Source of the DNA: Brevibacterium casei CIP 102111
Lineage (GTDB): Bacteria; Actinomycetota; Actinomycetes; Actinomycetales; Brevibacteriaceae
Direction of reading: 5' to 3'
NCBI RefSeq assembly: GCF_900169275.1
Contig: NZ_FXZC01000007.1
Span: 1 to 64,000, forward strand
DNA: 64,000 bases
Of the stretch, positions 6,358 through 14,304 are shown piece by piece; position 1 is the first letter of the stretch; every line of letters starts with the position of its first letter. The notes beneath the pieces are model-generated. The model was not told the DNA's origin. It did no database searches and worked only from the letters and a program-made list of their open reading frames with translations. Position numbers and translations under genes: made by a program.

Positions 6358-8264
6358 GAGGCGGTCTTCCTCGTCCTGGCGGCGCGGAGCCCGTTGAGGA
6401 TCACTATCACCTCGGCGATCTCGTGCACCAGCACCACCGCTGCGAGGCCGAGCACGCCGAACAGCGCCAGCGGCAGCAGCGCGGTGATGATCAGCAGGGA
6501 CAGGATGATGTTCTGGTTGATGATGTGCCTGCCGCGGCGGGCGTGGTCGAACGCGCGCGGGAGGAGTCGCAGGTCGTGGCCGGTGAAGGCGACGTCGGCG
6601 GACTCGATCGCGGCGTCGGAGCCGGTCGCGCCCATCGCGATGCCGATGTCCGCGGCGGCCAGGGCGGGGGCGTCGTTGATGCCGTCGCCGATCATCGCGA
6701 CCGAGCCGTGCCTGCCCAGCTCGCTGATCGCGGCGGCCTTGTCCTCGGGACGCAGCTCGGCGCGGACGTCCTCGATCCCGGCCTGCGCGGCCAGCGCCCG
6801 GGCGGTGCGGGCGTTGTCGCCGGTGAGCATCGTCACCCCGACGCCCTGGGCGGCGAGGGTGCGGACCACCTCGGGGACCTCGGGGCGCAGCTCGTCGCGG
6901 ACCCCGATCGCGGCGACCGGGACGTCGTCGCGGTGCACGATCACGACGGTCATGCCCTGCTCCTCCAAGCCCGCGACCTGGTCCTTGAGCGTCCCGGCGT
7001 CCAGCCAGCGGGGGCTGCCGACGGTGACCCGGGCCCCGTCGAGGGTGCCCTCGATGCCGTGCCCGGCCTGCTCGGTCACGTCCAGGGCGGCGGGGGCTCC
7101 GGGCGAGGCGGCGGTGATCGCGGCGGCCAGCGGGTGGGTGCTGTGCTGCTCCAGGGACGCCGCCCACGCCAATGCCCGCGCCTCGTCCACTCCGTCGGCG
7201 GTGAGGACGGCGGTAACGGCGGGCTCGTTGCGGGTGAGGGTGTCGGTCTTGTCGACGGCGACGTGGCGGATCACGCCGAACCGCTCGAACACGGCACCGG
7301 ATTTGATGATCACGCCGAATCTGCTCGCCGAGCCGATCGCGGCGACGACGGTCAGCGGGACGGAGATCGCCAGCGCGCACGGCGACGCGGCGACGAGCAC
7401 CACGAGGGCGCGGGTGATCCACAGCTCCGGGTCGCCCAGCAGCGAGCCGATGACCGCGACGAGAGCGGCGAGGATCAGCACGCCAGGCACGAGCGGCCGG
7501 GCGATGCGGTCGGCCAGGCGGGCACGGTCCCCCTTCTCGGCCTGCGCCTGCTCCACCAGCTCCACGATCGTGGTCAGCGAGTTGTCGGTACCCGCCGCGG
7601 TCGTCTCGACCTCCAGGGCACCGGCAGTGTTGATCGCCCCGGCCGACACCGCGTCGCCGGGCTCGACCTCCACCGGGATCGACTCCCCGGTGATCGCCGA
7701 GGTGTCCAGGCTCGACCGGCCCGTGCGGACGATCCCGTCGGTCGCGATCCGCTCACCCGGACGCACGAGCATCAGCTGACCAACGGCCAGATCCTTCGCG
7801 GCGACCTCCACGGACGCGCCATCCCGCCGGATGGTCGCGGTCTCCGGGACCAGCTTGAGCAGCGCCCGCAGCCCGCCGCGGGCGCGGTCCATCGCCTTGT
7901 CCTCCAGCGCCTCGGCGATCGAGTACAAGAACGCCAGCGCCGCGGCCTCCTCGACGTAGCCGAGGATGACCGCGCCCACCGCGCTGATCGTCATCAGCAG
8001 CCCGATGCCCAGCTTGCCCTTGAACAGCTTGCGGACCGCGCCCGGGGTGAACGTCGACGCACCCAGCAGCAGGCCGATCCAGAACGCCACCAGCGACGGG
8101 ATCTCCGCCCCCGTCCATTCCAGGACCAGGCCCGTGCCGAAGGCGACGCCGGAGAGCACCGGGACCATGATCCCGCGGTCACGCCACCACGGGCGCTCCC
8201 GCTCCTCCTCGGCCTCCTCGCCGACCCGGGTCTCCGGCTCGTCGCACCCGCACGCCGCGCTCAC
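6354..8264 (-). CDS. cadA: Heavy-metal-exporting P1B-type ATPase (Cd/Zn/Pb type)
   Basis: This is a 636-residue efflux ATPase. It has a short cysteine-containing N-terminus (ACGCDE) instead of a full metal-binding domain, the actuator motif TGES (about 192-195), the membrane metal site SPC (C296), the nucleotide-domain HP motif (HSTHPLAAA), GDGINDAPAL, and a late HEIAE in the last helices. The phosphorylation loop reads DKTDTLT (D338), where nearly all P-type ATPases have DKTGTLT. The reading of that codon (GAC) is clear. A GTG start at 8,264 overlaps the cmtR stop (GTGA). Cadmium/lead export is inferred from the CmtR-like regulator, and SPC with HEIAE leaves other divalent metals possible. 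Confidence 0.92.
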   Translation of the reverse strand: MSAACGCDEPETRVGEEAEEERERPWWRDRGIMVPVLSGVAFGTGLVLEWTGAEIPSLVAFWIGLLLGASTFTPGAVRKLFKGKLGIGLLMTISAVGAVILGYVEEAAALAFLYSIAEALEDKAMDRARGGLRALLKLVPETATIRRDGASVEVAAKDLAVGQLMLVRPGERIATDGIVRTGRSSLDTSAITGESIPVEVEPGDAVSAGAINTAGALEVETTAAGTDNSLTTIVELVEQAQAEKGDRARLADRIARPLVPGVLILAALVAVIGSLLGDPELWITRALVVLVAASPCALAISVPLTVVAAIGSASRFGVIIKSGAVFERFGVIRHVAVDKTDTLTRNEPAVTAVLTADGVDEARALAWAASLEQHSTHPLAAAITAASPGAPAALDVTEQAGHGIEGTLDGARVTVGSPRWLDAGTLKDQVAGLEEQGMTVVIVHRDDVPVAAIGVRDELRPEVPEVVRTLAAQGVGVTMLTGDNARTARALAAQAGIEDVRAELRPEDKAAAISELGRHGSVAMIGDGINDAPALAAADIGIAMGATGSDAAIESADVAFTGHDLRLLPRAFDHARRGRHIINQNIILSLLIITALLPLALFGVLGLAAVVLVHEIAEVIVILNGLRAARTRKTAS

Positions 8265-8620
8265 GCGCCCGCTCCAGTCCCGCAGCAGCCCGGCACCGTG
8301 CACTCGGCGTCCACGCACGGCGCGTGCTCGTCCACGGCCAGCGTCACGTCCACCAGCGCCGTGAGCGCCGCCGCGAGGTGCGGGTCGGCGATCTCGTAGC
8401 GCGTCTGCCGCCCCTCGGGCTCGGCGACCACGATCCCGCAGTCACGAAGACAGGTCAGGTGGTTCGACACGTTCGAGCGCGTCAGCTCCAGCTCGCGCGA
8501 GAGCACGGCCGGGTAGCTCGGCCCGTCCAACAGGGTCATCAGGATCCGGGAGCGCGTCGGGTCCGCCATGGCCCGGCCCAGCCGGTTCATGACGTCGAGG
8601 CGAGAAGCAATAGTCAGCAT
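8261..8620 (-). CDS. cmtR: ArsR/SmtB-family Cd(II)/Pb(II) repressor
   Basis: This 119-residue winged-helix repressor matches the CmtR type closely. C57 and C61 lie in the recognition helix (NHLTCLRDCGIV) and C102 in the tail, the same positions that bind Cd(II) or Pb(II) in the mycobacterial protein. Three more cysteines (C107, C112, C113) follow. Metal binding should release DNA and derepress the cmtR-cadA-lspA operon. The ATG at 8,620 has no Shine-Dalgarno sequence. A -10 (TATAGT, minus strand, 8,628-8,633) lies seven bases upstream, so the mRNA is probably leaderless. A CAGC-CATT-GCTG dyad just upstream may be the operator. Confidence 0.9.
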   Translation of the reverse strand: MLTIASRLDVMNRLGRAMADPTRSRILMTLLDGPSYPAVLSRELELTRSNVSNHLTCLRDCGIVVAEPEGRQTRYEIADPHLAAALTALVDVTLAVDEHAPCVDAECTVPGCCGTGAGA

Positions 8621-8627
8621 GCACTGA

Positions 8628-8646
8628 ACTATACAGCAATGGCTGA
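8628..8646 (-). promoter_or_regulatory. cmtR promoter -10 and possible operator
   Basis: On the minus strand TATAGT (8,628-8,633) is placed for a transcript beginning at or near the ATG of cmtR. Directly upstream is the short dyad CAGC-CATT-GCTG (about 8,635-8,646), which would put a repressor across the promoter. This is read from spacing only. Confidence 0.45.
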
Positions 8647-8657
8647 CCTATTGGCTA

Positions 8658-9083
8658 TTACTGATGGGGCACCGGCGCGGTCCGTGCGAAGGCCCGGAAC
8701 GCGCACTCGGACCGGCACTGCTCGTCGCTGTCCGGGCAGTCGTCGACGTGGGCCTGCGCCGCGCTCAGTTGTTCCTGGAGTACGGTCAGGATGCTGATCT
8801 GCCGTTCGACGGCGGCGATCTGCTCGGCCAGCAGCGGCTGCAGCGCGACCTTGACGCCGGTGCAGGTGCCCGTGTCGGCGAGCTCCAAGAGGCGGCGGAT
8901 CTCGGGCAGTTCGAGTCCGAGCCGCTTGGCTGAAGCGATGAAGTCGAGCCGCTCGAGGTGGCCCTCGTCGAAGTCCCGGTATCCGTTCGGGCTCCGGCGC
9001 GCCGCGAGGAAGCCGAGGCGCTCGTAGTAGCGCAGCGTGCTCGCCGGCACTCCGCTGCGCTCGGCGACCTCGGAGATCTTCAT
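8658..9083 (-). CDS. MerR-family metal-responsive regulator
   Basis: This 141-residue MerR-type protein has a typical helix-turn-helix start (MKISEVAERSGVPASTLRYYE), a dimerisation helix, and cysteines at 74, 116, 123 and 127 (TGTCTG and DDCPDSDEQCRSEC). Cys74 lies in the region where divalent-metal sensors have a cysteine. The four-cysteine arrangement differs from the MerR at 480-869, so it probably senses a different ion. It is divergent from the transporter at 9,189, with a MerR-type promoter between them at 9,108-9,139. Its natural inducer cannot be told from sequence. Confidence 0.88.
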   Translation of the reverse strand: MKISEVAERSGVPASTLRYYERLGFLAARRSPNGYRDFDEGHLERLDFIASAKRLGLELPEIRRLLELADTGTCTGVKVALQPLLAEQIAAVERQISILTVLQEQLSAAQAHVDDCPDSDEQCRSECAFRAFARTAPVPHQ

Positions 9084-9107
9084 GCTTCGAGCCTATGCTT
9101 CGCTAGC

Positions 9108-9139
9108 TTGACCTTCAACCCGGGTTCAAGGTCTAACGT
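9108..9139 (+). promoter_or_regulatory. MerR-type promoter/operator of the transporter gene
   Basis: TTGACC (-35, 9,108-9,113) and TAACGT (-10, 9,134-9,139) are 20 bp apart. Between and overlapping them lies the near-perfect dyad GACCTT.AACCCGGGTT.AAGGTC (9,110-9,133), with one unmatched base pair. This over-long spacer with a centred dyad is typical of MerR-controlled promoters. It links the regulator at 8,658-9,083 with the transporter at 9,189. Confidence 0.75.
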
Positions 9140-9188
9140 TTTTCTGTAGGCGGGATTGCCCGCCCTTGCACGTGATGAGGGAGAACAG

Positions 9189-10187
9189 ATGCAGATGAGC
9201 GTGGAATGGATGGAGCGGCACCAGGTCGCGCTCTATGTCGCGGGGCTGGCGATCGGGGCCGTCGTCGGGCTGGCCTGGCCCGTGGTCGCCTACCCGGCCG
9301 AGCTGGCGATCCACCCAGTGCTCGCGCTGCTGCTCTACGCCACGTTCCTCGGCATCCCGTTCGGCAGAATCGGGCACGCCTTCCGCGACTGGCGCTTCCT
9401 CGCCGCGATCCTCGTCGTGAACTTCGTGCTGGTGCCCGCCGTCGTCTGGCTGCTGTCGGGGATCGTGGCCCACGACCAGGTGCTCCTCGTCGGCGTGCTG
9501 TTCGTGCTGCTGACCCCGTGCATCGACTATGTGATCGTCTTCGCCGGGCTTGCCGGCGGCGACGAGGAGAAGCTCTTGGCAGCCGCCCCGCTGCTGATGC
9601 TCACCCAAATGCTCCTGCTGCCGCTGTACCTATGGCTGTTCGTCGGAGCGGAGTTCGTGGGGTCCGTGGAGTTCGCGCCGTTCGTCGAGGCCTTCGTGCT
9701 CATCATCGCCCTGCCCCTCGTGGGCGCGGCGCTGACCCAGCTGTCCGCGGCCAGATCGCGCGCCGCGCGCAGGGTCGAACAGGCGGTCATGGGCGCGATG
9801 GTGCCGCTCATGGTCGCCACGCTCGCGGTCGTCGTCGCCTCGCAGATCGCTGGCGTGAGCGCGCGGCTCGGCTCTCTGCTCCTCGCGGTGCCGGTCTACG
9901 TCCTCTTCGCCGCCGTGATGGTGCCGGTCGGGATGCTGGCGGGCAGAGTCGCGGGCCTCGACGTGCCGGGCAGACGGGCGATCGTGTTCAGCGGCGCGAC
10001 CCGGAACTCACTCGTCGTGCTGCCGCTGGTGCTCGCGCTGCCCGCGGCGTTCGACCTCGCGCCCCTCGTGGTCGTCACGCAGACCCTGGTCGAGCTGGTC
10101 GTCATGGTGGTTTTCGTGCGACTGATCCCGTGGATCATCCGCGTGGCTCACGATCCTGAGATAGGACCGGCGAAGTCCGTGTCGTAG
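9189..10187 (+). CDS. Bile-acid:sodium symporter/ACR3-superfamily transporter (arsenic-resistance type)
   Basis: This 332-residue protein has about ten membrane helices. The motif TPCIDYVIVFAGLAGGD lies at the position where ACR3 permeases have their conserved cysteine segment, and SGATRNSLVVLPL resembles the second crossing helix of the family. It is shorter than and distinct from the ACR3 at 15,297-16,403. Relatives are often labelled arsenic resistance protein. Control by a four-cysteine MerR rather than ArsR makes another ion possible. The start at 9,189 follows gagggagaac. An upstream in-frame start at 9,156 would overlap the promoter region. Confidence 0.75.
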   Translation: MQMSVEWMERHQVALYVAGLAIGAVVGLAWPVVAYPAELAIHPVLALLLYATFLGIPFGRIGHAFRDWRFLAAILVVNFVLVPAVVWLLSGIVAHDQVLLVGVLFVLLTPCIDYVIVFAGLAGGDEEKLLAAAPLLMLTQMLLLPLYLWLFVGAEFVGSVEFAPFVEAFVLIIALPLVGAALTQLSAARSRAARRVEQAVMGAMVPLMVATLAVVVASQIAGVSARLGSLLLAVPVYVLFAAVMVPVGMLAGRVAGLDVPGRRAIVFSGATRNSLVVLPLVLALPAAFDLAPLVVVTQTLVELVVMVVFVRLIPWIIRVAHDPEIGPAKSVS

Positions 10188-10766
10188 AAGCCTCGTGCAA
10201 CGGGGGTGCCGGGATCCCTCAATCAGAGAAGTGCCGAAGGCGGGCCTCGGCTCTCGTCAGGGCGGCCGGCGGGCGTCGCTCAGGTCCCCACTACCACCTG
10301 ATCGAACAGAAGGCCAAGAGAAGGAGAAGTGGAGGCCGGGACTGCTTCGATGGCGAAGGCGTCCTGTGCGCACGGGTCGCGGATGCCCGATCCTTCCTTC
10401 GATCGGGCAGTTGGTAGGTTGACGTCGTGAGGCCGTACTCTGGTGTGGAGGCAGCACACATCATACGCACGTCACTTAGCGGTGAAGTAGCCTCTGACCA
10501 GCGAAAACGCCATCGTCTTACTCTCCCAGTTTTTCAATGTATCTATCGTGGGAAGTAGGGCTACTTAAACATTGCATTAAAGCGGGTCGAAGGAGGCCGT
10601 TCACTCCAATGTCGCGATTGGCAGTGCCGGTCAGCGGGCCGGCGTCAACGAATCATACCCCGGTCTGACTTGGCACGACAGGCTCTGACCAAGCGCCTCG
10701 ATAGCCCGACCTGTTCAGTAGCGCACCGCCGTAGCCCTGGGTCCCGGACACTGCGAGGTGCTACCC
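10188..10766. other. Long intergenic region containing terminus copy B and a mutM upstream leader
   Basis: No gene is supported here. The region holds copy B of the element terminus (10,215-10,566) and then 200 bp before the intact mutM. Beyond the 25-bp end block the frame equivalent to the mutM tail starts Gly-Tyr-Leu but shows no zinc-finger pattern, so the target-site tail present after copies A and C is missing or replaced here. Confidence 0.5.
10215..10566 (+). repeat. Integrative-element terminus, copy B
   Basis: This is related to copy C over more than 300 bp. A 25-bp block is identical at 10,532-10,556 and 18,275-18,299 (it contains gtatctatcgtgggaagt). Further upstream the copies share gtcctgtgcgcacgg, a block around ggccgtactctggtgtg, and gaagtagcctctgacca. 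The decayed reading frame includes HYHLIEQKAKRRR, related to the peptide tails in copies A and C. It has the same orientation as the other two copies, so it is the right end of a separate element placed in tandem. Confidence 0.7.
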
Positions 10767-11621
10767 GTGCCTGAACTTCCTGAGGTCGAGGTCGTGCGCC
10801 GTGGACTCGACGATCATGTCCGTGGCCGGACGATCGCCTCGGCCACTATTCTGCATCCGCGTGCGGCCCGCCGTCATGTGCGCGGTACGGAGGATTTGGC
10901 CGCACGGATGGTCGGGGCGACGATCACGGGGACTGCCCGCCGCGGTAAGTACCTGTGGCTGATCCTGGACGGCGAGGACGCACTACTGGCTCACCTGGGG
11001 ATGAGCGGGCAGATGCTCATCACGTCGCCTGATGCTGCCGTCGCTGCGCACGAGCGGGCGCGGATCACCTTCACCGACGGCGGCCACGATCTGCGGTTCG
11101 ATGACCAGCGCACGTTCGGGCATCTGATGTACGACGAAGGCGGAGCGGTGCTACCCTCGCCGATCGCCCACATCGCGCGGGATCCGTTCGATCCGCTGTT
11201 CGACCAGCCGGCAGCAGTTGCGTTGATCAAGGCCAAAAAAACCGGCATCAAGCGCGTGCTGCTGGACCAGACGGTAGTGTCCGGCATCGGGAACATCTAC
11301 GCCGACGAAGCACTCTGGGCTGCCAAGGTGCACGGGGAGACGGCGGCATCGTCCTTGAGCAAGCCAAGGATCTCAACGCTGATCGATGCTGCGCGCGACG
11401 TCATGGCCGCCGCGCTAAACCAAGGCGGAACCTCGTTCGATTCCCTCTATGTCGACGTGGCCGGCAGCAGCGGTTATTTTGCCCGCAGCCTGAATGCCTA
11501 CGGTCGTACCGGCCAGCCTTGCACGCGCTGCGGGACGCCGATCGTGCGGGAACAATTCATGAACCGCTCGAGCCACTCGTGTCCGATCTGCCAGCGAAAA
11601 TCGACAACGACCCTAGCGTGA
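10767..11621 (+). CDS. mutM: Formamidopyrimidine-DNA glycosylase (intact copy within the island)
   Basis: This 284-residue DNA repair enzyme removes oxidised purines such as 8-oxoguanine and cuts the strand. The start must be the GTG at 10,767, because the catalytic nucleophile is the proline following the initiator ([14 protein letters not shown]). A GTG at 10,758 would bury it. Also visible are the conserved lysine in RRGKYLW, the H2TH domain with [11 protein letters not shown], and the C-terminal zinc finger ([13 protein letters not shown]). It sits between terminus copies B and C, so the island carries its own complete mutM while fragments of other copies flank it. Confidence 0.93.
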   Translation: MPELPEVEVVRRGLDDHVRGRTIASATILHPRAARRHVRGTEDLAARMVGATITGTARRGKYLWLILDGEDALLAHLGMSGQMLITSPDAAVAAHERARITFTDGGHDLRFDDQRTFGHLMYDEGGAVLPSPIAHIARDPFDPLFDQPAAVALIKAKKTGIKRVLLDQTVVSGIGNIYADEALWAAKVHGETAASSLSKPRISTLIDAARDVMAAALNQGGTSFDSLYVDVAGSSGYFARSLNAYGRTGQPCTRCGTPIVREQFMNRSSHSCPICQRKSTTTLA

Positions 11622-11716
11622 TGAGGAGTTTGCCTGAGGAGGCCAGGTCACGGACGTTGAGCAGACAGATGTGGAGAAAGTGCTCAGGGCTCCCGCGGAC
11701 GACACAAGCTGTCCGT
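11622..11716. other. Convergent gap between mutM and chrA
   Basis: About 95 bp separate the mutM stop from the convergent chrA stop. No obvious stem with a T-run was found. Confidence 0.3.
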
Positions 11717-12937
11717 TCAGGGCACGAGCGAGAGCAGCACTCCTCCAGCAGCGCCGACGATCACGACGACCCACGGCGGCAGCTTCCACGCGATCAGGAG
11801 CACGAAGCAGACCAGCGCGAGAGCGAACGGGCCGGGGCCAGTGATCGCGGTGGAGAACACCGGGGAGTACAGGGCTGCGGCGAGGATACCGACGACCGCG
11901 GCGTTGGCTCCGCGCATCACGGCCTGGGCCCAGGGGCGCTGGCGCAGCGAGTTCCAGAACGGCAGCACGCCGACCAGGAGCAGGAATCCGGGCAGGAAGA
12001 CGGCGACAAGGGCGATCGCCGCTCCGAGGACTCCGCCGGGCCCAGTGGTCGATGCCGTGCCCAGGAACGCGGCGAAGGTGAACAGCGGCCCGGGCACCGC
12101 CTGCGCAGCACCGTAGCCGGCCAGGAACTGCTGGTCGCCCACCCACCCGGTCTCGACGACTCCGGACTGGAGCAGCGGCAGGACGACATGCCCGCCGCCG
12201 AAGACCAGGGAGCCCGCGCGGTAAAAGGCGTCGAAGAGCGCTAGACCTCCTGAGCCCGTCGCGATCACTGCCACTGGCAGGCCGAGCAGCAGGATCCCGA
12301 ACAGGACCAGGCTCGCTGCGCCGACGCCGCGCCGGACGGGGAAGTGCAGCGCCCCGCCGGTCGCCATGCTCGCAGCACGGCAGAAGAAGTACCCGGCGAC
12401 CGCGCCGAGCGCGATCGCGATGACCTGCCCTGACGATCCGGCCAGCAGCAGGGCCGCGGCCGCGGCGACGGCTGCGATCGACGCGCGCTGCCTGTCGGGA
12501 GCCAGGCTCTTCGCCATCCCCAGGACCGCCTGGGCGACGATGGCGACCGCGACTATCTTCAGCCCGATGAGCAGTCCCTCGGCGACGGGGCCGGTGAACA
12601 GCGACGCCCCGTAGGCGAACGCGACCATCAGCGCCGCCGATGGCAACGTAAAGGCGAGGAACGCCGCCAGCGCGCCGAGGGCCCCGGCGCGGTGCATGCC
12701 GATCGCGAACCCGACCTGGCTCGACGCGGGGCCCGGCAGGAACTGGCAGAGCGCGACGAGGTCGGCGTACTCCCTGTCGTCCAGCCACTTCCGGCGCTCG
12801 ACGGCCTCGGTGCGGAAGTAGCCCAGGTGCGCGATCGGTCCGCCGAAGGAGGTGACGCCGAGCCTGAGGAAGACGCGGAACACCTCCCAGGCGGAGCCTC
12901 CCACGGCTCTCGTCGGTGCGGACACGGCATCAGTCAT
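11717..12937 (-). CDS. chrA: Chromate transporter, long two-domain type
   Basis: This 406-residue membrane protein exports chromate. It is made of two homologous halves, as in long-chain ChrA proteins. The first carries VFLRLGVTSFGGPIAHLGYF and FLPGPASSQ, the second SLVFGGGHVVLPLL and AAQAVPGPLFTFAAFLG. About ten to twelve hydrophobic helices are evident. It overlaps the padR stop by 8 bp and is clearly in one operon with it. The PadR-type neighbour is the likely repressor, in place of the ChrB found in many proteobacteria. Confidence 0.93.
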   Translation of the reverse strand: MTDAVSAPTRAVGGSAWEVFRVFLRLGVTSFGGPIAHLGYFRTEAVERRKWLDDREYADLVALCQFLPGPASSQVGFAIGMHRAGALGALAAFLAFTLPSAALMVAFAYGASLFTGPVAEGLLIGLKIVAVAIVAQAVLGMAKSLAPDRQRASIAAVAAAAALLLAGSSGQVIAIALGAVAGYFFCRAASMATGGALHFPVRRGVGAASLVLFGILLLGLPVAVIATGSGGLALFDAFYRAGSLVFGGGHVVLPLLQSGVVETGWVGDQQFLAGYGAAQAVPGPLFTFAAFLGTASTTGPGGVLGAAIALVAVFLPGFLLLVGVLPFWNSLRQRPWAQAVMRGANAAVVGILAAALYSPVFSTAITGPGPFALALVCFVLLIAWKLPPWVVVIVGAAGGVLLSLVP

Positions 12938-13265
12938 GTTCGGGTTCCTCTCGGGTGAAGATCTGGACGCGCTCCCGCGCTTGGGCGAGCCCTTCGCGTC
13001 CCTTGTCGGTGACGGAGTAGTACTTGCGCACCGTGCGTCCGTCGCGCTCGGAGCGCATGGTCAGATATCCGTCGGCGACCATCCGGCGCAGCATCGGGTA
13101 TAGCGTCCCGGGCGAAAGCCGGTAGCCATGGCCTGCGAGCTCCTCGATCATCCACGCCCCGTAGATCTCCTCCTGCGCTGCGTGGTGCAGGACGTGCATG
13201 CGCACGAGCCCGGACAATAGGTCGTGGTGCTCGAACTCCGTCGAAGCGTCGTCGTTGGACTCCAT
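12930..13265 (-). CDS. PadR-family transcriptional regulator
   Basis: This is a winged-helix regulator of about 111 residues with the PadR core: LSGLVRMHVLH, IYGAWMIEELAGHGYRLSPGTLYPMLRRM and a C-terminal helical arm. It precedes chrA and overlaps it by 8 bp, so control of chromate export is likely. The start at 13,265 (MESNDDAS) is preferred because a promoter (TTGACT 13,302-13,307, TATCGA 13,280-13,285 on the minus strand) overlaps the earlier ATG at 13,280 and would leave it outside the transcript. That earlier start would add five residues. Confidence 0.85.
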   Translation of the reverse strand: MESNDDASTEFEHHDLLSGLVRMHVLHHAAQEEIYGAWMIEELAGHGYRLSPGTLYPMLRRMVADGYLTMRSERDGRTVRKYYSVTDKGREGLAQARERVQIFTREEPEHD

Positions 13266-13279
13266 GTCAGCAACGTGCA

Positions 13280-13307
13280 TCGATATCGACTACAGATAGT
13301 GAGTCAA
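13280..13307 (-). promoter_or_regulatory. padR-chrA promoter
   Basis: On the minus strand a -35 TTGACT and a -10 TATCGA are 16 bp apart. The region contains the palindrome CGATATCG, overlapping the -10, and ctatctgtag nearby, possible sites for the PadR protein. Transcription from here would begin a few bases before the ATG at 13,265, giving a very short or no leader. Confidence 0.5.
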
Positions 13308-13443
13308 GGACTCGGAGTCGCCTGTCTCGATGATTCAACGAACAGCTGAAGTGTCACGAGACGGCGGGGGCTTCTGCTCCGGTGCGAGAAAGTTCGATCC
13401 CCAGCAGCGCGAGCGAACGCCTTTCGTTCTTGCAGAGGTTCGC
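13308..13443. other. Gap between padR promoter and arsenic operon
   Basis: About 135 bp without a supported gene, between the chromate and arsenic transcription units. No clear terminator is seen. Confidence 0.3.
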
Positions 13444-14289
13444 TCAGTCTTCAGATGCGAGCTCCGTGGCGAGCTCGCGGACCTTCCCGAAGATCTCATC
13501 ACGGATCAGGCGCATCCGATCCTCGCCCTCGATGCCCCGCGTCGACGGCTCGTCGATCACCCAGGTCTCGAGGACCCCGGCCATTCCCGGCACGGGCTCG
13601 ACCACGGCTTCCTCGCCGACGACGACGACGCGGTCCACGGAAAGCAGGAGGCCCGGGTCGATCGGCTTCGGGTGCTCGCCGTCCATGCTCGCCCCGACCT
13701 CGGAGACGGACGCGGCGGACATGGCGTTGAGCTCGGACCCCGGGGCCGTGCCCGCGGAGTGGACTTGGACGGCGTCGCCGGCGAGCTTGCGCATGAGCGC
13801 GGCGGCCATCTGGGACTTCCCGCCGTTCTTCTTGCAGACGAACAGCACCGAAGGCTGGCGCTCGTCCTGCTGCTGCGGGGCGGCCGGGGGGAGCAGTTCC
13901 TCGATGAGCGCTTCGATGCGCGAGCGGATCTCGTCGCGGATGGGCCGGACCGCCTCGATGCCCTGCCCTGCCGGGTCCTCGAGCTTCCAGTCCTCGTAGC
14001 GCTTGCCGGGGAAGAACGGGCAGGCGTCGCCGCAGCCCATGGTGATCACGACGTCGGAGTCCTGCACGGCCTCGGTCGTGAGGACCTTGGGCTGCTCGGC
14101 GGTGATGTCGATGCCCTCTTCGCGCATGGCCTCGACCGCGATCGGGTTGATCTGGTCGGCGGGCATCGATCCTGCGGAGCGGACCTCGATGCGGTGGCCG
14201 GCGAGGTCGCGGAGGTAGCCGGCGGCCATCTGGGAGCGTCCGGCGTTGTGGACGCAGACGAACAGGACGGAGGGCTTCTGGTCGGTCAT
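13444..14289 (-). CDS. arsC: Arsenate reductase fused to a second, degenerate ArsC-like domain
   Basis: This 281-residue protein has two low-molecular-weight-phosphatase-like domains. Domain one (about 1-135) has the catalytic loop CVHNAGRS (C12, R18) and the two further redox cysteines C86 and C90 (MGCGDACP), as in thioredoxin-coupled arsenate reductases, which turn arsenate to arsenite. Domain two (about 145-281) has CKKNGGKS, with Lys replacing the loop arginine, and lacks the later cysteines. A Gln/Pro-rich linker joins them. It is the last gene of the trxB-trxA-acr3-arsR/arsC operon. Domain two may be structural or have another role. Confidence 0.88.
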   Translation of the reverse strand: MTDQKPSVLFVCVHNAGRSQMAAGYLRDLAGHRIEVRSAGSMPADQINPIAVEAMREEGIDITAEQPKVLTTEAVQDSDVVITMGCGDACPFFPGKRYEDWKLEDPAGQGIEAVRPIRDEIRSRIEALIEELLPPAAPQQQDERQPSVLFVCKKNGGKSQMAAALMRKLAGDAVQVHSAGTAPGSELNAMSAASVSEVGASMDGEHPKPIDPGLLLSVDRVVVVGEEAVVEPVPGMAGVLETWVIDEPSTRGIEGEDRMRLIRDEIFGKVRELATELASED

Positions 14290-14304
14290 GAGGTTCCTTC
14301 GGTT

